A stretch of 64,000 nucleotides of DNA from Edolisoma coerulescens (GCA_013397115.1 VWZW01002470.1:982729-1046728), one strand, 5' to 3'; positions 1 to 15,800 are shown, counted from the stretch's first letter. A program made the numbers and translations. The notes: generated from the sequence alone by a model not told the origin.

Positions 1-3000
1 TAGAGCAAAACCACTGCACCTCAGCTCAGCTAAAGATGCTGGTCATCTGCCATCAACAAGGCAAGAGCTGGCTGGGTAGGAACACCAAGCCTCTGTCTCC
101 TTCCACGTTTAAGAGAAAAGCAGTGTTCCTGCTGTTGGGCTGCTGCCAGAGCTATTTCCATCAAGCAAACCTACCGTGGACAGCAGACCTGTGCAGTCAA
201 GAATTTAACAAGCCAAAATGTCTCCCACTATATTTGGGCTACTAAAGGCAGCCAGCCCAGCCCAGCAGGTTTCCTCCAGCAGCTTGCTAAGCTGTCAGGC
301 GCGGATGCCCCTTGCTGTCTCCACACACAGGCTGGCAGCACAAAGGGCCAGGCACGCTCTTGGACTTAACAAACCACAGAAAGCCCAAGCCAGCATGACA
401 GCAGACACAAACAAGAACGTAATTAGTGCTGGATTATAAATCTCTGGCTAGGTACCTGGAAACACTTGCATTGTGAGAGAAAGCAACAGCCTTGCTGATG
501 GCATTTGGGCTTAATTTAGGTCACGATTACAGACAGGGTGCTCTGAGCTGGCAGGGGTCAGATGGCAAATCAAAAACAGGCTCGTATTTGTCTTGCCTCC
601 TGCTGCTAGCCTCACCTTTCCAGCCCCACAGCCCAGACAGAGGCAAGCACTGTTCTCTCCTGGCCAGCTGGTGAGCAGCAAGTGTGGTGCAATTCACGCT
701 TACTCTGCTTGCACTGTGTCTGTCCATGGAACAGGAAAAAAGACAACATAGCTGGGCTTTTTGCTCTAAAGAGCATTTTCAAATCAAGAAAGCAGAGATG
801 TCCAAACCCACCAAGGGGAGTGTGCAGGTCAGCTTCTCCGTGGGGAATCTGAGCTGAAGACAGGCCCTGCACAGCCTTGTGATCAGAGAACCCAGAGACA
901 GACTTTTGAAAAGATCTCAGGGCAGCTCTGCAGCTCCAGCTCACAGCCCAGAATGTTTCTTGTCAGACAGGGTGACAACCCAGAGCATGGCAGATCCAAG
1001 ACCTTTGCTGGCTCTCAGGCACATGCTGCTGAGTAGGAGCTAGCAGTGAATTTAGAAACTCCCTGCCATCCCCAGAACCACACGGTGCCAGTTGGATCTA
1101 CAGCCACCACGGCGCAGGCACGTGTGTCTGAGCCTTGTCTCCCAGCCTTGACAGGGAGAGGAAGGAGCCAGGACTCACCCAAAACTGGAGGGGAGGTGCG
1201 AGACTCCAGACCTCAGCATCCCACCACTGGATCCTGCCATCCCTCCTAGAGCATTTCAGGGCTGCTTTTCACCCTTGCTTGAGTGGGATAGAGAAGCCAG
1301 GGTCTGACCAATCTGGGAGGCAATCCTGTGAACAAAGTGTGGAAGGGACTTTAACAGGAACATTAATAAATGAACTGCCTTTTCAAAGGGCCAGACGGTG
1401 TTTGAAGTGTTAATGGTTGAAGGCTACTGTATGATTTAAAAGCTTGCTGGTGTGGACACTGGCTGGCTTTGTTTGAGGTCGTTTCCATTTCAGGCCCACC
1501 AGCTCTCAGTCATCAGAGAGGCTTTACCTCAGAGAGGCAAATTTAGCTGTCACTTGAACTGAACCCTGACTGACACTTCATGCTGATTTTCTCAGGAGTT
1601 TGGTGGCTGGTCAGTCAGTCCTGGCAGGAAAGCAATACAAAACTAGCTGCAAAGGTTTGGATCTGATCTAAAATCCCTCTGAGTCCCTGCAAAACATTCC
1701 TCTGATATCAGTAGGTTTTGGATGGGGGCCATCACAAACAAGACACGTGCTAAAGTACATCACAGTTATTTCTATCCAGGAGAGCAAAACAGGTTTCTGA
1801 GGGAAAACTAGCAGCTGGAGAGGGAAATGGGAGTCTGGTCCCCCAGCAATAGCTTGTACCTCAATGAGTGCTGTGGCAGCCAAGGAAGGACAATGGTCCC
1901 AGCTTTCCTATCCTGGCCTCTTGGGAACATTTGGGCTTCTGCCAATATGCCTGGAGATTTTTAGGTGCACAGAGCAATCAGGCTCCAGCTTCTCCTACCA
2001 GTTTGCAGATATCCTACCACCTGCAGCATTTTACTCTTTAACCCCACACTATTATGAATAGGGCTGTGAAGTACCACAAGCAGCACATCAGAAATCAGGC
2101 AGCCCAGGTTTTCCTCCAGCAAAGCAAGGCAAAGAAAAGTTATTCAACTCAGCTCTTTGAAGCTCAAGATAACTTCCAAAGAATAGGCAGCTCGTAATAT
2201 AAAAAAACTTCCAGTAGAGCCCACATTTGAGAGACAGAAGACTATTACTACAACTAAAGCTGTCTTGGGGCAGAGTGGGTCAAGCACAGCCATCTCAAAG
2301 CTCTTCCCCTGCCAGAGTGCAGTGGCAGATGCTTAAGGAAGGCCTTGCCAGAGGAATCCGTGCATCCTTCCACCAATTAACAGTTGGGGATCAAAGCTTT
2401 TTGTGCACACAGGCTGTAGACAGGATTTATTTCTCAGTGCTATTCTCTATGGCTCCATTCCCCATGATTCTGTACTCAGCCAGCTTGAAAAAGATGCTTC
2501 CTAAACCTGGTTACATCAGCACTCATGTGCCACAGTCAATTATTTCTCCATCAAATGGTTCCTAATTATGGGCAGTCACTTATTTAAGTGCTCAAGCCTG
2601 GCAAGGTAGGAGGCCCACAAAGCTGTGAGAGCACTGAGGCATTCAGTGCCTGAGCAATGCGGGGCTGCTGGGGGGATCACACACAAGAGATTAGAAGGGG
2701 AAAGCACAAATTACCAGGCAGGAGCCAAGCACACAAGCACAGAATCCACCAAACATGGTCATTGGTGAGACCCACAGCGTGTGAGAGCATAGCTTTCAGG
2801 GCACCCTGGCTCTCAAAGAAACCGAGTTTAATCTGGATGGGTCCATGACAATGCCGAGGCTGCAATCGAGTGTGCAATAAAAGATTATATTAAAAATATC
2901 CCTCCTTTCTCCCAAAAGATGGGGCAGAACAACTCCACAGGTAGTTCATTTGGACAGCCATTTCACACCTGCAGTTACTTTTCCCCCTAGATCAGACTGG

Positions 3001-6000
3001 GTTAGGGAGTGGCCATATGGGTCACACCGGCCAGGCCAGCAGGTGGGAGATAGCTGGGAGTCTCCTCATTTCATTTAGCACAGATGATGACAACCTGACT
3101 GCAGCCTTGGATGTTCTTATAGAGAGAACTCTAGGCAGCTTGTGAAAAATAGACTCATGACATTAAATACCAGATGGTTTGTGGAAAGATGACACAGTTG
3201 GGAGAACAACCCACTGATTAGTTTTGAGCAGCATACGACCATACACTCTTCCTGTCTGCAGCCACTCAGACCCTGTGGCAGCAGGCAAATGCAGCTTAAA
3301 GTATCATTTTTAGCTATTAAAAAGCTGACAAGCCTTAGTTTTTTATCTGCCAGCAATTTTTCAATAACAAATTCAGGATAATCATAAATTTTATTCACCC
3401 AGTAATTATCAGTCTGCAGATCACTTACAAGCAATTGCTACAGGTTTGGGTATTTAAAACCCAGGTGCTTTGCTGTGGGCATGTAAAGGACATCACTCAG
3501 GTTTCTGAGAGAATCTTTGTGCTGTGATGACTTGCAAACCCCTTCTAAAATATACAGAAAAGGTACTGTTTTAGCCAATCTAGAAATGCACTAAAAGTAC
3601 ACAAGTAATCCAGTTACAGGAAGGAACAGGGCAGATGCCAAACCTGTCAGGGGAACAGGAGGAAGGCAGAGATAAATGCAACTTATGTGCTTTAAAAATA
3701 AATCAATACAGACAATCCTTGTTTTACTGTTTTCCCCCCAACCTGCTAAAATATGCAATTAGCTCGTTTACAGATCAAGAATTGATGGTTTATGGGCAAA
3801 TTGCTCCTTGTTTGCTTCCCTTCACTCCTAAAGGTTGAAGTTAATGGAAAAGTTACTGAGAAGTTTCTAGTTCGGTGTGTCTTCTAAAGTTACATGAATT
3901 TCAGTAAAATCAAAATGTTTTCTGAGAAGTTTTCAATCCCCTCCAGCCCCTGTGAGCTCCCCACACCTCCCAAACAAATCTGTGAAAAATGATATTCGTG
4001 GTAAAATTTCCATTTGGATAAAGAACATTTCATTAAGGAACAGAACGAGACACTGAATACAAAGTTCAGACCAATTTTAGTCGAAACCTTGGCTACATAT
4101 GTTTTCCCAAATTGCTTTTCTTCATCAAATTTCTTATTATTTTTCTGCATTTTATTTTCAATGGAAAAAGATATTCTAATAAAAAGGACTTGGGTGTTCC
4201 CAGGTTGAACCATACAGAGGTTTTGTATCTCCTGGGTGCTTCACAGACCGGGACTCTATTTGTTTCAAGTATGCACTACATTTCTTCCAAATAAACTCCC
4301 TAAATCAATCTGTGTAATAGAAACCAGAAAAGTTTATGCAAAACAAATACAGAAAGTCATAAATACTGTGTTTAAGATGTCATTTTTGTGGCTGGTATAT
4401 TTCTAGGGTATGTTTTTACTGTTTGTGGGATAAATTTTTCAGAAACATTAAAATCTTTCCTCCCTTCCATTCTCTATAGGTTTATCCCAAAGAAATAACG
4501 AGCCGAACGCCATAAACCAGCATTTATTAAATCCAAATGGGCACTTCATCTTACAGTAGCTTTCAATATAATCTATTTGATCTTTCAAAGTAGTTGGAAA
4601 ATTATTTCAAGGGGAACTTTCACAGAACAAATTAACTTGAAAGAAGAGAACATTTTATACCCCAAAGAGGGAGGAAAGCAATTTCCTCAGTTTTCCCCTT
4701 TCTGGATTCCCCTCAGCCCAGCTGCAGATGCACAGATTTGGAGAGACAATCTGGGGCTGCTGTTGCCTGATCTTGGCAGCGATGCCAGAAGCTCACAGAA
4801 AGCAGGGCCACAGACTCGTGGGGCCATAAAGCTACAACCGTGACAAGTTCATCTTTGGGGAAGCTCCAGATTGCAGAGGAGACGGGAAGGGAGCAGACTC
4901 ATGGAAACTAAAAATGGTTTGCTCAAGCTGCAATTAAAAATCTACCTCTTAAAAGTTACCCTCTGTATTTTTAGAGGGTATTATTTCCTGCCTGCTACAG
5001 CTCTACAAACTGCTTGTTAAGTCAGTAGATAAAAATAGCACTGGGGCCATAACCTGCTCAGCAGATCCAGGCACCTGCCAGTTTTAAGAATCCAAACATT
5101 AAGGCAGTGAAGAGACACTGAGAGGGTGGAGACCCAGGGTGGATGGGGAGCTGTTGGGGTGTTCCACCAAGTGCTAAATCCATCACTTGGCAAACATTAT
5201 GTCCCCATTCTCTCTCCAACAGCCCACTGCTTCTCTTTGGATTCATTCAACTCCTCCAAGCACTAAAATGTCTTTCTGAACAAGTTTCCTAAATTAACAA
5301 CAGGACACTAAGAATCTTCATCCAGTCTGAAAAGCCGGTATGAATTTTCCCCATCAGACCAAAGAAAAAATGCTAATTTTCTCCGTCTCCATGCATGTGG
5401 AGGCTGCAGGAACCAAGCAGAGAATTGAGCTGAGAATGTATTTTGGGTCACAGGGGTGAGACAGCCAAAGGAAAAGACGAGAAGTTTTCTGTACAAATGT
5501 CAGAGGATTGGGAAGTAGCCTGGCTGAAGCATTTCATGCAAGGCCTGGATCACACTACTCCCTACAGCACACACTGCTGAAGGTTTCTATCTCCAAAGTC
5601 TGCTGTTCTACATTCCCTTGATGGCTGGCAACTTTACCTGAGTCATAGCTTCACTATCCTAAGCTGTATATACTCCTAGGAGAAAAAAAAATTAAGATTT
5701 TGAAAGGCTTTAGAAAAAGAGGATTTCCTTATTAGCATGCTCTTTCAGAGATCAGATATTTGTTTCATCCTTTTGGTGAGGTTACAATCTGTACATTCTG
5801 AATTACTGTTAAAGCCATACAGTACTGGGAGCTATAACACAAGATCTAAACCAGTATCCACCAGGTTTTCTTCCACAGCTGCACAGTGAGGTAGGGAAGG
5901 GCTGAGGAATACTTTGTCCTTATTTTAGAGGTGAGGAACCCGAGGCATGATGTGAGGACAAATACGTGATTTGGCCAAGATCAGAAAACAGCCAATGGCA

Positions 6001-9000
6001 TTTTGGTACCCAAGCAATAAATGCCTCTCCTGCTTTAGTAACCGAAGAGGTGTCTTTTTGATCTCTGCCCTTCAGTGCTGGATTGCAGACAAGCCTTTCT
6101 CAGATGCCCATGAAAGCTTTAAATCCCACTGAGCAATACAGAAACCCTGCTGGCCGATGCACGCAGTGAAGAAATTGCCAGCACTCAGGCACAATGTAGG
6201 ATCTGCCAAGAGCACAAACTTTATCACCTCTCACTGGACACCTACTTCCTCCAGCACCCAAAAGCCTACGCAGAGCCAACAACAACCAAACTCCAGACAG
6301 GAGCTACCCACTGGCTCAGGACTCTGAGAAACCTTAGTTCACCTTTAACCACTTTGCTCAGCACAAGCAATCTTTGTCTGAGCTAAGAGCCACGGCCTGG
6401 CACTTCTCTCTGGGCCAGCTACAAAGCTTCCCTTTACTCTATGTAACCTTCCAAGAGAGACAAAATCATCTGCTGCTCCACGTTTAACCCAGGCAGGTGG
6501 TTTTACCACAGGCTGCCCAGTGGATGCTGTATTCCACCCCAGAGGGGGCTGGATTTCATTTGTTTAAAATGGGAGTGGGGGAACAGACTACAGAAGGAAG
6601 CAATACTTTAATGATGTGTTTCCTGAAGGAATGTTGTGAAGTCCAACTCACATTAGGGAGTCTCTTGTTCTCCCCTCACAATTAAAAAAATAGTCCCCCC
6701 TCTGCTTTTCTGCAGATCTCTGACCAGCCTTCCACAGTAGAATCAGGAGGAGGTTGCAGAACTGACAAGAATATGACAAGACCCATTCCAGGAGAAGGGA
6801 TCAACCAGGGAGTTGCAGGCCATGTTGCTAAGTTATAAAACTAGATGGCTGGAGCAGGCAAAGCTCTTCAGGCATCCCTGCCCCAGTCAGGGAGCTGCTG
6901 TCATGCTAGATCAGGGCATTTCAAAGGGAGCTGTGCAGTCACAGCCTCCAAAACTTTCGCTACAGCCAATTTTGAGGAAGGCTGTTGACAAGGAAGAGAA
7001 CTGCAATAAATGGGTAACTCCCGTGACAAGGCACAAAACTATTTATAGCAACCTTGAACTCCACTGCTGGTTAAACCTACATGATGAAGAGACACCAAAC
7101 AAGACACCCCTCCTCTTCAGGCAGCTGGATTAATCCAGCAGAGCAGAAAGCATCCACAGGGAGCCTGATACTCCTGTATGTTGACCCAGGGAAGGGGCAG
7201 CACAGCATGAAGCTCAGCAGAGCCTGGAGAAAGTCTCTCCTAAGAGCATCGCTAAACATTTGCCCTTTTCCATTCCAATGAGGAAAATCAAGTGAAAGAA
7301 ATTTGGAGAGTCTTAGATGGATAAGAACGCACCCAGAATGTCTGTATGCGGGCCAAGGTTTTGCAGAAGAGGCTGATGATGTTTTGGGATGGGAATGCAG
7401 AGAGGTAGGGGTGTGTGCAACACTGGAGATACGGGGCTGGTGAGTGGCCAGCAGGCTGGGTGTAGATGGGATCAGGGAGTTGCCATGGGAGCAGCACTGC
7501 CACGTTATAAAGCACAGGTGGGATGTGTAGGAGCAGGGTCTCCCCTGTGCAGCCCTTGGCAAGCTGCTGCAGAGAGGAATCCTGCTCCTGCAGACACAGA
7601 GGAGCTGTCAGGGGACAGAACACTCCTCCCAGCTCTGGCAGAGACTGTGCAGATGCTCTGGCCAAGTCACGTTTTAACAGCCCCATGCCTCAGTTTCCCC
7701 AGCTGTGAGCTATTAGAGGGATGTTTTGTGGCTGAATGCAGCCCATACTCACAAAGCAAGCAGAGCTCTTTGGACAGATGATCCCAAGGAATATAAAGCA
7801 TTTACTTGGGATTTTTTTCCTGTGCTTCTCTCTGATCTTTGATGCTGACACCTAAATAATTTACAACGTGAAGAAGGAAGGAAAAGACCAGAAGCAATCA
7901 CACCAAAGCATCCAGCCTCCTCCAGGCATGGCCCAGGAGTTTTGGGGAAGGAAGGAATGCACTCCCACCCCACCCCTTCATCAGTCCTTCTGCATGATGA
8001 CATGCAAGTGCTTGTTGATCAGTTTATGGATCTGGGGACTGACAGACTTTGAAGTCAGAGCTTGGCATCCCCAGTTATATGCTAGGACTTGAAAGGATCA
8101 AAGCTGCCAGCATTTTTGAGGCCTCATGAATGAGCTGCACTGGTAATGGGAGCTCAGAATTCAGGATTGGCTCCTAATCTCCCCAAGAGCGTCACAAGCA
8201 TGAGCACACATTCTGTGGGCAATTTGGTGGCCTTTCAGTGCCTGCATTCCATGCTGCGAGCTGCAGAAGGAGGGCACACTACAGCACTGTAACACATTGC
8301 GCTACTTTATCGCTGTTTGCTAGTGTGAAGGATGTATTCTGCAAGCAATTCCAGGGTAGGATTTCCTACACAGAGGCACTAATGACAACAAAAGCGTTAG
8401 CTCAGCTTTTAGATTGCAGCTGGAGTTTGCAGATGTGGTAGACAGGGATAAATACCCTCTTGTTTTTTCACAGGAGTGACTCTTTTAGATTTAGGGACTG
8501 CACTGTCTTTGTGACAGGGTCAGATCCTGGACAAGGGCTGTTTGGCGTCCCAGTCCTTTTTAAGTGAACATATCTGAGCTGGAGAAGAGGAGAAAGAAAA
8601 AGAAGGTACAGAGCAGCTCTGAGGGCACAACTGCCTCTCAACAGTCCGAGAGTGACCCTCTTTCATGTGAGGCATCTGGGACACAGATACAAGCTGCTTC
8701 CAGTCTGATGTGGCTGGAAGGGGCAGAGGGCAGAATCCACATGAGAAGTTTTACAACCTGCAGCCTGAGCATCAATCTAGCAGCCTACACGACCTGTGTG
8801 TAGTGCACAGGTATAAATCAAACTCCTGAATATGAGTTTTCTTTGATTAACATGTCCAACAACTTCCTTGCATTCCTTGCAATGCTCTTTGAAATTTGAA
8901 CAAGCAAAGCTCTGTCCCTGCAGCCCCATTAAATTGCCTGGTGGAGAGAGGAGCAGCAGGAATTCAGGCTGGTCAAACAGTCTTCTGATAGACCAGACTT

Positions 9001-9850
9001 GCTCAGCTCAGAAATGCTGTCTGAGTGCAAGCTCCAGCTACGTGCCCAGACTGCTCTGGTCTGCCCTCGTCCTCAGCTCCTCCTTGGGAGGACTGTCAGT
9101 GTGACAGCAGATCAGACCCTGGCCCTTCACTGAGTGGCTGCCCTTCAATTCCAGTCTTGCAGGTTTGTAGCATTTCATATGTAGAGCCCCCAAAATCACA
9201 CCATCATCCACCACCAGGAAGATATCTGTCATGTCAAGAGTCTAATTTGGCATCGTGACATTCTGTGTTACCTTTGTGACCAGAACGCTCACGTGTTTTT
9301 TCTGGATTAATACATATTAACCAAGAGCCATGAATTCCCAGACTCCCCAAGCACTAATTCAGCCTGTAAATGAGCCAGGCAAGGGACCACCGAGACATTA
9401 CCAGGAATGCCTTTGGAGCTCTTGCACACCTCATGAGTACAGCTTATCAGTGTTTGTCTTAACTAGGAAGCAGTTATAGACTGTAAAATTCACATCACAT
9501 ATCCTGTTCCTGAGATACTGTTCTTGGCCCAGAAGTTAGTTCAAAGACACTCAAGTCTCATGTTTGAAATGCAAGACCACCTCTCTGATTTCTCTCCACC
9601 ACATGGTGAGAGGATCGAATTCACCCTTTGCTAGGACTTACTTTTTTTTGACTGAAAAACCATTAAAGCCTGACATGCTGTTCACAGACATGTCACAGCT
9701 CTGGACTCACTCTGGGCTTGTTGCAAAGAGGCCTAAAGCTTTACACTGCCCAACACCAGTGCAAAGTCATCTGCTTGAGAGAACCGATTAAAACAAGTCA
9801 GACTCTACCAAACCAGGAAGACTAAATATAAAGGTCTTCTGAGAGCACTC
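1..9850. other. Intergenic, no gene recognised
   Basis: No ORF here shows a known domain, splice-linked exons or codon bias, and no tRNA or rRNA signature is visible. The sequence is ordinary mixed-composition DNA with AT-rich stretches near 4.0-4.6 kb. I recognise no interspersed repeat. Confidence 0.6.
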
Positions 9851-12800
9851 AAAGATCACAGTTAGTGTGAAAATAGAGCATATATCTGAACTGGTTGGGT
9901 CAGTTACAAGTGGAGCTCAGGGCTGTTGTTTCCTGGTGCCTCAGACCCATAGAAACTGCAAGAAATCCCCACGGGTCCCAGTGTGCTCAGACCTAGGCCT
10001 GCCCCAGATCTCAGCCAGCAACTCTGCTGGTGTTTGGAATGGCAGCAGCTCCCACGTTTTTGCACTGCGGGCCCTCAGTTCAACGCCTCGAGCGCCAATG
10101 GAGACACAGGTGCACACACATCTCTGCAGTTCACTATTCACAGACCTCCTGTGTTCCTGACTGGGGCACTGACTGATAACTTTACACCTTCTAAGAATTC
10201 AACAAGGCATTAATAATCCAAGAGTCACATGCCCAACTGGCACTCAGAGTTGGGTGAGATAAGAATTTGCAGTGATGGGCACCATCACTCCCTCTCACCT
10301 GAAAGCTTTAAATACACAGTTTGGCTGGAAAACCTTGAAGAATTCCAGATTTTTTGAATCAGAACTGAAATCAGAATTGCTTTCATCAGGCAGCATCAAA
10401 CTAAAAAGGTCATTCAGAAGTCTTGTGTGATTTAATAAATGTATATAATTTAACTGCTTGGGTTTCTTATTAGTGAAGTTAATTGCTGTATTTTAGTTTT
10501 CTTGCCATTTCTTAACTAAAAGCATTCTTGTTCTTTATGAGTCAGTCAGCAGGTGTACACATAACTTTATGTCAACATCTGATTACTACTTATTGCTCAT
10601 TTAACTCAGCAAAATATAAAAATTGGACCATGTCTCTAGGAAAATAAATAAAAGGAGAATGCTGTGGAGTTAGAGCAGAGAAGTTTTTTTTAAAAATCAA
10701 AACAGGAGAGGTTTTCTTGAATATTTTTTCCAAGCACTGTTGTTATAGGTGTTTCCTGAGGAAGTGACGGACTTCCCCCCATTCCATGACTTGCACCCTC
10801 TAATTTCTATTTTTTTTTTCTTTAAGCACAGAGTCCAAGAGGTACAAGCAGGCCAGCACAGTGGACAGTTATTTCACTTTGCTGCTAGAATGAACTGATA
10901 GGAAGAAAACCAGACTTCTTTATACTCCAGTAAAGCAAAGCAGGGCATAGAGGCAGTTCTGTGCTTAACTTTAGGCAGGTGCCTTGCTAAACTGTGGCCA
11001 CTACAAGCCACACAAACCCATCAGTGAAATTAAACATAATTTAGTTATTTTTATGACCGTGCTTCGGTGCAGGGCTCCTGCAATTGGAAGCCACCTGGCT
11101 GGGGATGGGTTTATGTTCTGCATTTACAGAGCTCCCTGCCCAGCATAGTTAGGGCTACTCCACAGTGAGAGGGCTCCTGGGACCTCAGCTCCTTCTCCAT
11201 AGGAGCTGCTCTGGCACCATGACCTTATGAGGGTCCCTTGAGGGCCTGGTTTCTCTCCTTCGTTACCACCAACAGCCAACACAGCAGTCCTGTGGTGGGC
11301 AGTCCTCTGGTGGAATGTGAAGGGCAACTCTTTAAACTGGGCAGCAATGGACCCAATTCTTGTTTCCTTCACCCCAACAACTGGTGAACGCAACAACTTC
11401 ACATCACCTTTCACAGGAAAAGGTAACAGCTTCTGCACCCGACCCACAAACACCCCCAGTTCAGGCAGAAAGGAACTGGATTTCTACAGTTGGTTTAGCT
11501 CTTTTACAGAGAGGAGCAGCTCATAAAGGCAGAGTTTCAGGCATGTTGAAAGCTTTAGGGAAAAGCAGGTTCAGATCAGCAGTGAGCTCTAACCCACATG
11601 TGCAGATATGTAGATTATCCTCTGAAATTAACACCTAGGATGGTGCTGGTAGAGTTGTAAAAAAAGAAAGAAGCCTTTGGTAGCTGTGCTGGTGCAGCTA
11701 TTGGGACTTAGTCACTAAAAAACCATTATTTGACCTCTCCTTGCATACATGGATTCAACTCTACAGCATCACACCTTCTCAGTGGAACACATCAGCTCAG
11801 AGGCCTCACTGCACCTCGCGTTCAGCCAACAACAGCTTCATTAGGAGCACAGGCTGATCAAGGGCACAGGCAAAATGTTCCCTTTAGGACTTTCTTGCTG
11901 TGACATTCTCAGCAGTCACTGTGAAGGTGCTGCTGCTTTTCCTCCCTGCATCTTCCTCTTCAAAAACCAGCATGGCCCATTTCCCCTGCCTTTGCAAACA
12001 CCTCTCCCAGACATTTACAGTGCAATATTTAGCAATGGGAAGTTGCTTCCTTGGCAAGTTTCCAAGCCGCTAAATGAGAAGTGCTGCAGGAAGGCGATGT
12101 TTTCTCCCACTGGGTTAACACCCTTCCCCTCAACTGTGCACAGAGGGGCTTGAAGCCAAGTCTTGTTTCTTGGATACTCTGAGTAACAAGAGCTCATAGA
12201 AAAGCTCTTGCGAGGCATAAACGTTGGTTTTCACGCAGGGGAGATTCCACTGAGGCCCAATGCAGAGCGTGTCCAGGCAGAACACAGGCCCTGGTGCCAG
12301 CTTTATGCATCCTTAGCTAAGAGCTGTCCATGGAACTGACCAAAGGAAAGTGCCAGCAGTACACAGAAGCACTAAGCTGTAAGTCAGCGTAGAAAGCAAA
12401 ATGGATCTGAACTTTCTGTGCAGACACAAAAGTGGGTAGCAAAGCTGCCCTCTGGTTCTGCACCGACACACCTGCTTTCAGTTCAGCACAGTGACTCCAG
12501 ATTGGCACCAGCCTTCCTGAAAAAAACAATCAAGCCAGCAACCTCCACCTCAGCTGAAGCTGCTAGTTAATCAGAACAGGGGCAGCACATTTTGGGCAAC
12601 AGACTTCCATGGGCTTTTACCATTGTTCCTTAGCCAGCATTGATCAGAGAACTAAAAAAGGTTGCCAAGCCCTCAAAAGATTCTAGTGTGAGAGATGCAG
12701 ACCACATGTGCTGAATGGTAAACAGCTCTTGAGGATCAGAATAAAAAGGTCTTTATAGTCCAAGCAAACAAAAGTAAATGCCAGAATCTAAATGAAACAG

Positions 12801-15800
12801 AACTTTCCAAAAGCCTGAGGCTACCAAGATTTCAGAGCTGAAAGTGTAGCCTTGTTTGTTTCTTAGAAAGACCTAAAGCACAGCACATTATCAAGAGAGG
12901 TGACCCTGTGCTGTTCCCAGTGGGGCAGCAGTGTCTTTTGATTCTCTTCTCACTTCCAAGCACCCATCTGAGCAAAGTCAGTCCATGATATTGCTTGAGC
13001 CTCCTGTTAAAGCTACATGCAATTGATTACTTTGTAAGGGGGTAGGCAGCAGAGAGGAATATTGTCAATGAGGCAAATACCATTTATACCATTTACTGAA
13101 TACAGCAATCCAGTCTAAGCCACACCACCAGAAACACAGTCCTAACACAGAGAAAGCTTTAAAATACTTTGCTTTTCTGCCTTAAAAACATGAATGCAAA
13201 AACAGAGCTGAAAGAAGGAAAGTTGTTACTTTTAGGGACCACAATTCTGAGGACCAAATAAAAGCACACGGATTGGAAAGGACTACAGTTTAGCCATCAC
13301 AGACTGGTGCTGCTGGGTATGTCGAATTGTTCCACAAAGATCCTTGGCCCTGTTTCAAGCATCCTCAGAAGCAGATCGGTGAAGCTTTGTGCAGAAGACT
13401 GCCTAGAATTTTAACCCAGTTGGGAACTAAGGGCTCCTGCAGGATAAATCCTCAGGCAAACGTCCCACTTGGCCCCAGGACACACTGCCTCTGTGAAGGC
13501 TGATGAATGCCTGCAGCTTTGAGGTTAGACAGATTTGGTTTATTTAAACTAAAGTTTTGGCTGCTGCAGCATAAACCTACTACTGCTCATGCAGTCCTGG
13601 GGCTGTGCAGGGCTGCTTCCCCCACTTCAGCACAACTGGTGTTGCGGCTGCCAGCAGCTGCTGCTCCGGTTCCTCCAAGCGTGTCTGCTCTCTGCAGATG
13701 GCTCTGCAGCACCACTGCCATGGAGCAGGATGAAATGCAGCCTGGCAGCCTCCTCCCAGCCCAAACCCCTCCTTCCCTGGCCCACTGCTCTCGGTCTTTC
13801 CCCATCTCAGTTTCTCTCCCAGTGCATTAGCCAGCCCCGCCTCACTGGTTTCAGTGACGCTGCTCTGTTTATCCCAGGATGAACACACACATCCAATCTG
13901 TTCAGCAAGTCTCAACAGCCCTGGCAGAGCAGGCCTCCATCTGGAGTGTCCATCTTTGCTGCCTTCAGCTCTGGAGGAGCAGAGAAGTGACAACAAACTT
14001 GGGCAAAGGAGAGCCAAAAAGCATCTGAATATCACCCCTTCTATCTACCGCACGGGTCAGCAGCCAACATGTGTGACCTGAATCGCTGGCTTCTGGGTTT
14101 TTGGGGGGTTTTTTAGGTCATTCAGAAAAGTTCCTGGAAGCATATCCAGTTTCTACCAGGGAACTTAGTTTATGTGGGCAGAGTCAGCCCAAATCAGGTG
14201 CAGGACGAGGTACAAGACATGGGAAAATGCAATGTCAGTAGAAAGGCTGGAAAATATGTTTGGAGATTAGAGATGCTTTGACACTTGAAGCTCATCCCAC
14301 CTCACACAATCCACACTGGTACCATGTAAAGAATACAGAGAGAGGGCAATGTTCCCCTCTCTCTCCAAATCCTTAACAAATACACAAACCAACGATGACA
14401 GAGTCCACAAATTTGAAAAGCTTGTAAAGCAGCACTAACACTTTAGTTCTTTTATGGCCCTACGGGTAAACAGAAAAAGCGTGGTTCACCTTGAGCCTCT
14501 TTTATTCCCCTTAAGAAATTCTTTCCAGTGCTGTTTTACAGGTTTGCACAGCCTTGCAATGAACAGACACCCCACAGCAAACCAGGCATTTAAAAAACAC
14601 ACTAAGCTACCGTGAAGTAAATTACTGACTTAACAGCCAGGCACCTACAGGTATAATTGGGTTTCATTTGAAGAACAAATTAAAGCAATGTGCATATTAG
14701 CTGCGAGTCTGCAAGGGGGCAGAAAAAGACAGTCTGGAAATTTTCCAAAGTGCACAAGATTAAAGAAGCCCTGCCAAAACAGCTCCCAGGAGACGGCAGT
14801 CACACTGCGAAGGACCAGCTCCCAGGGAGAGCCAGACCCACACCCAGGTACATCTGCATGCAGGCTCCCATCAGAGGGGCAAGGGAAGGCTGCGTTTGAA
14901 CCATAAACTCCAAAGCAGGGGAAGATATGGGTCAACAAGAACATTGATGGGGACAGAAAAGACGAGGGGAGGGTGAGCAGTTGGATGGATATTGCAATTA
15001 TTGAAGCATAATGCTTCATACTCTTTGCCTTCATGTCCTTTTCCTAAAGCTCAGGGGTAGCCATACAGACTTCCCTCTCCCAGTATCAAGTCTGGCACTT
15101 CAGTATATTTTAGGGCTTTACTAGTAGCTATAACTTCTGTTAAATCCCAGTTCCAAAGGCTTAAGTGGGGAAAAACACGACCCCAAAGCACTCGCCACAA
15201 GTTTCTGACAACAAAGTACTCCAGCACAGTGACAGCATGTCTCAGGCCACAGTTTCCTCGGATAAACAACTCTTGCAATTGCAGGAATATCTGACTAGAC
15301 CTAGAGTCTCTTCAGGATGTCTCCCCAAAGGGACAGGACTGGTTTCCTTACTAGCTTGGCCTCCTCCACCCACACCTCTTCCGCTTGCCATCTTTTTTGC
15401 TGCTGCTGCTAAAGAAGAGAGCAAAGGATGATAACAATTAACCAGCTGAAAGGGAAAATAAGTAACAGCCACCGAGGGCTTCAAAGTTAAGCAAGGAAGT
15501 AATTAGTGGAACAGCTGAAAGAGGAAAGCATCAAGAAAAGGCAAAATGGTAAAAGAGTCAGATGGAAGTAGGGAGAGACAATGAACAGCCTATTAGCAGC
15601 TTCAAGGCTGGCCTCGGATGTTATCCTCCAGTTATTTTTTTCCACCCTGTCCCTGGAGGAGTGTCTTTCCTTCAAACCTGTTTAATTTCTGAACTCTGTG
15701 CTGCTCCCTGTCCACAGTCAGGGTCCAGATCTGTTGCTTTCCCTCTTCTGACTCTGCAGGCCATTGAAAGTCTCAGCACTCGCCTTCCCCAGGCAAAGCA

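Noticed and set aside
13507..14081. Cluster of overlapping ORFs on both strands
   Set aside because: Local GC rise with Pro/Ser/Ala-rich translations and no motif; typical chance ORFs.
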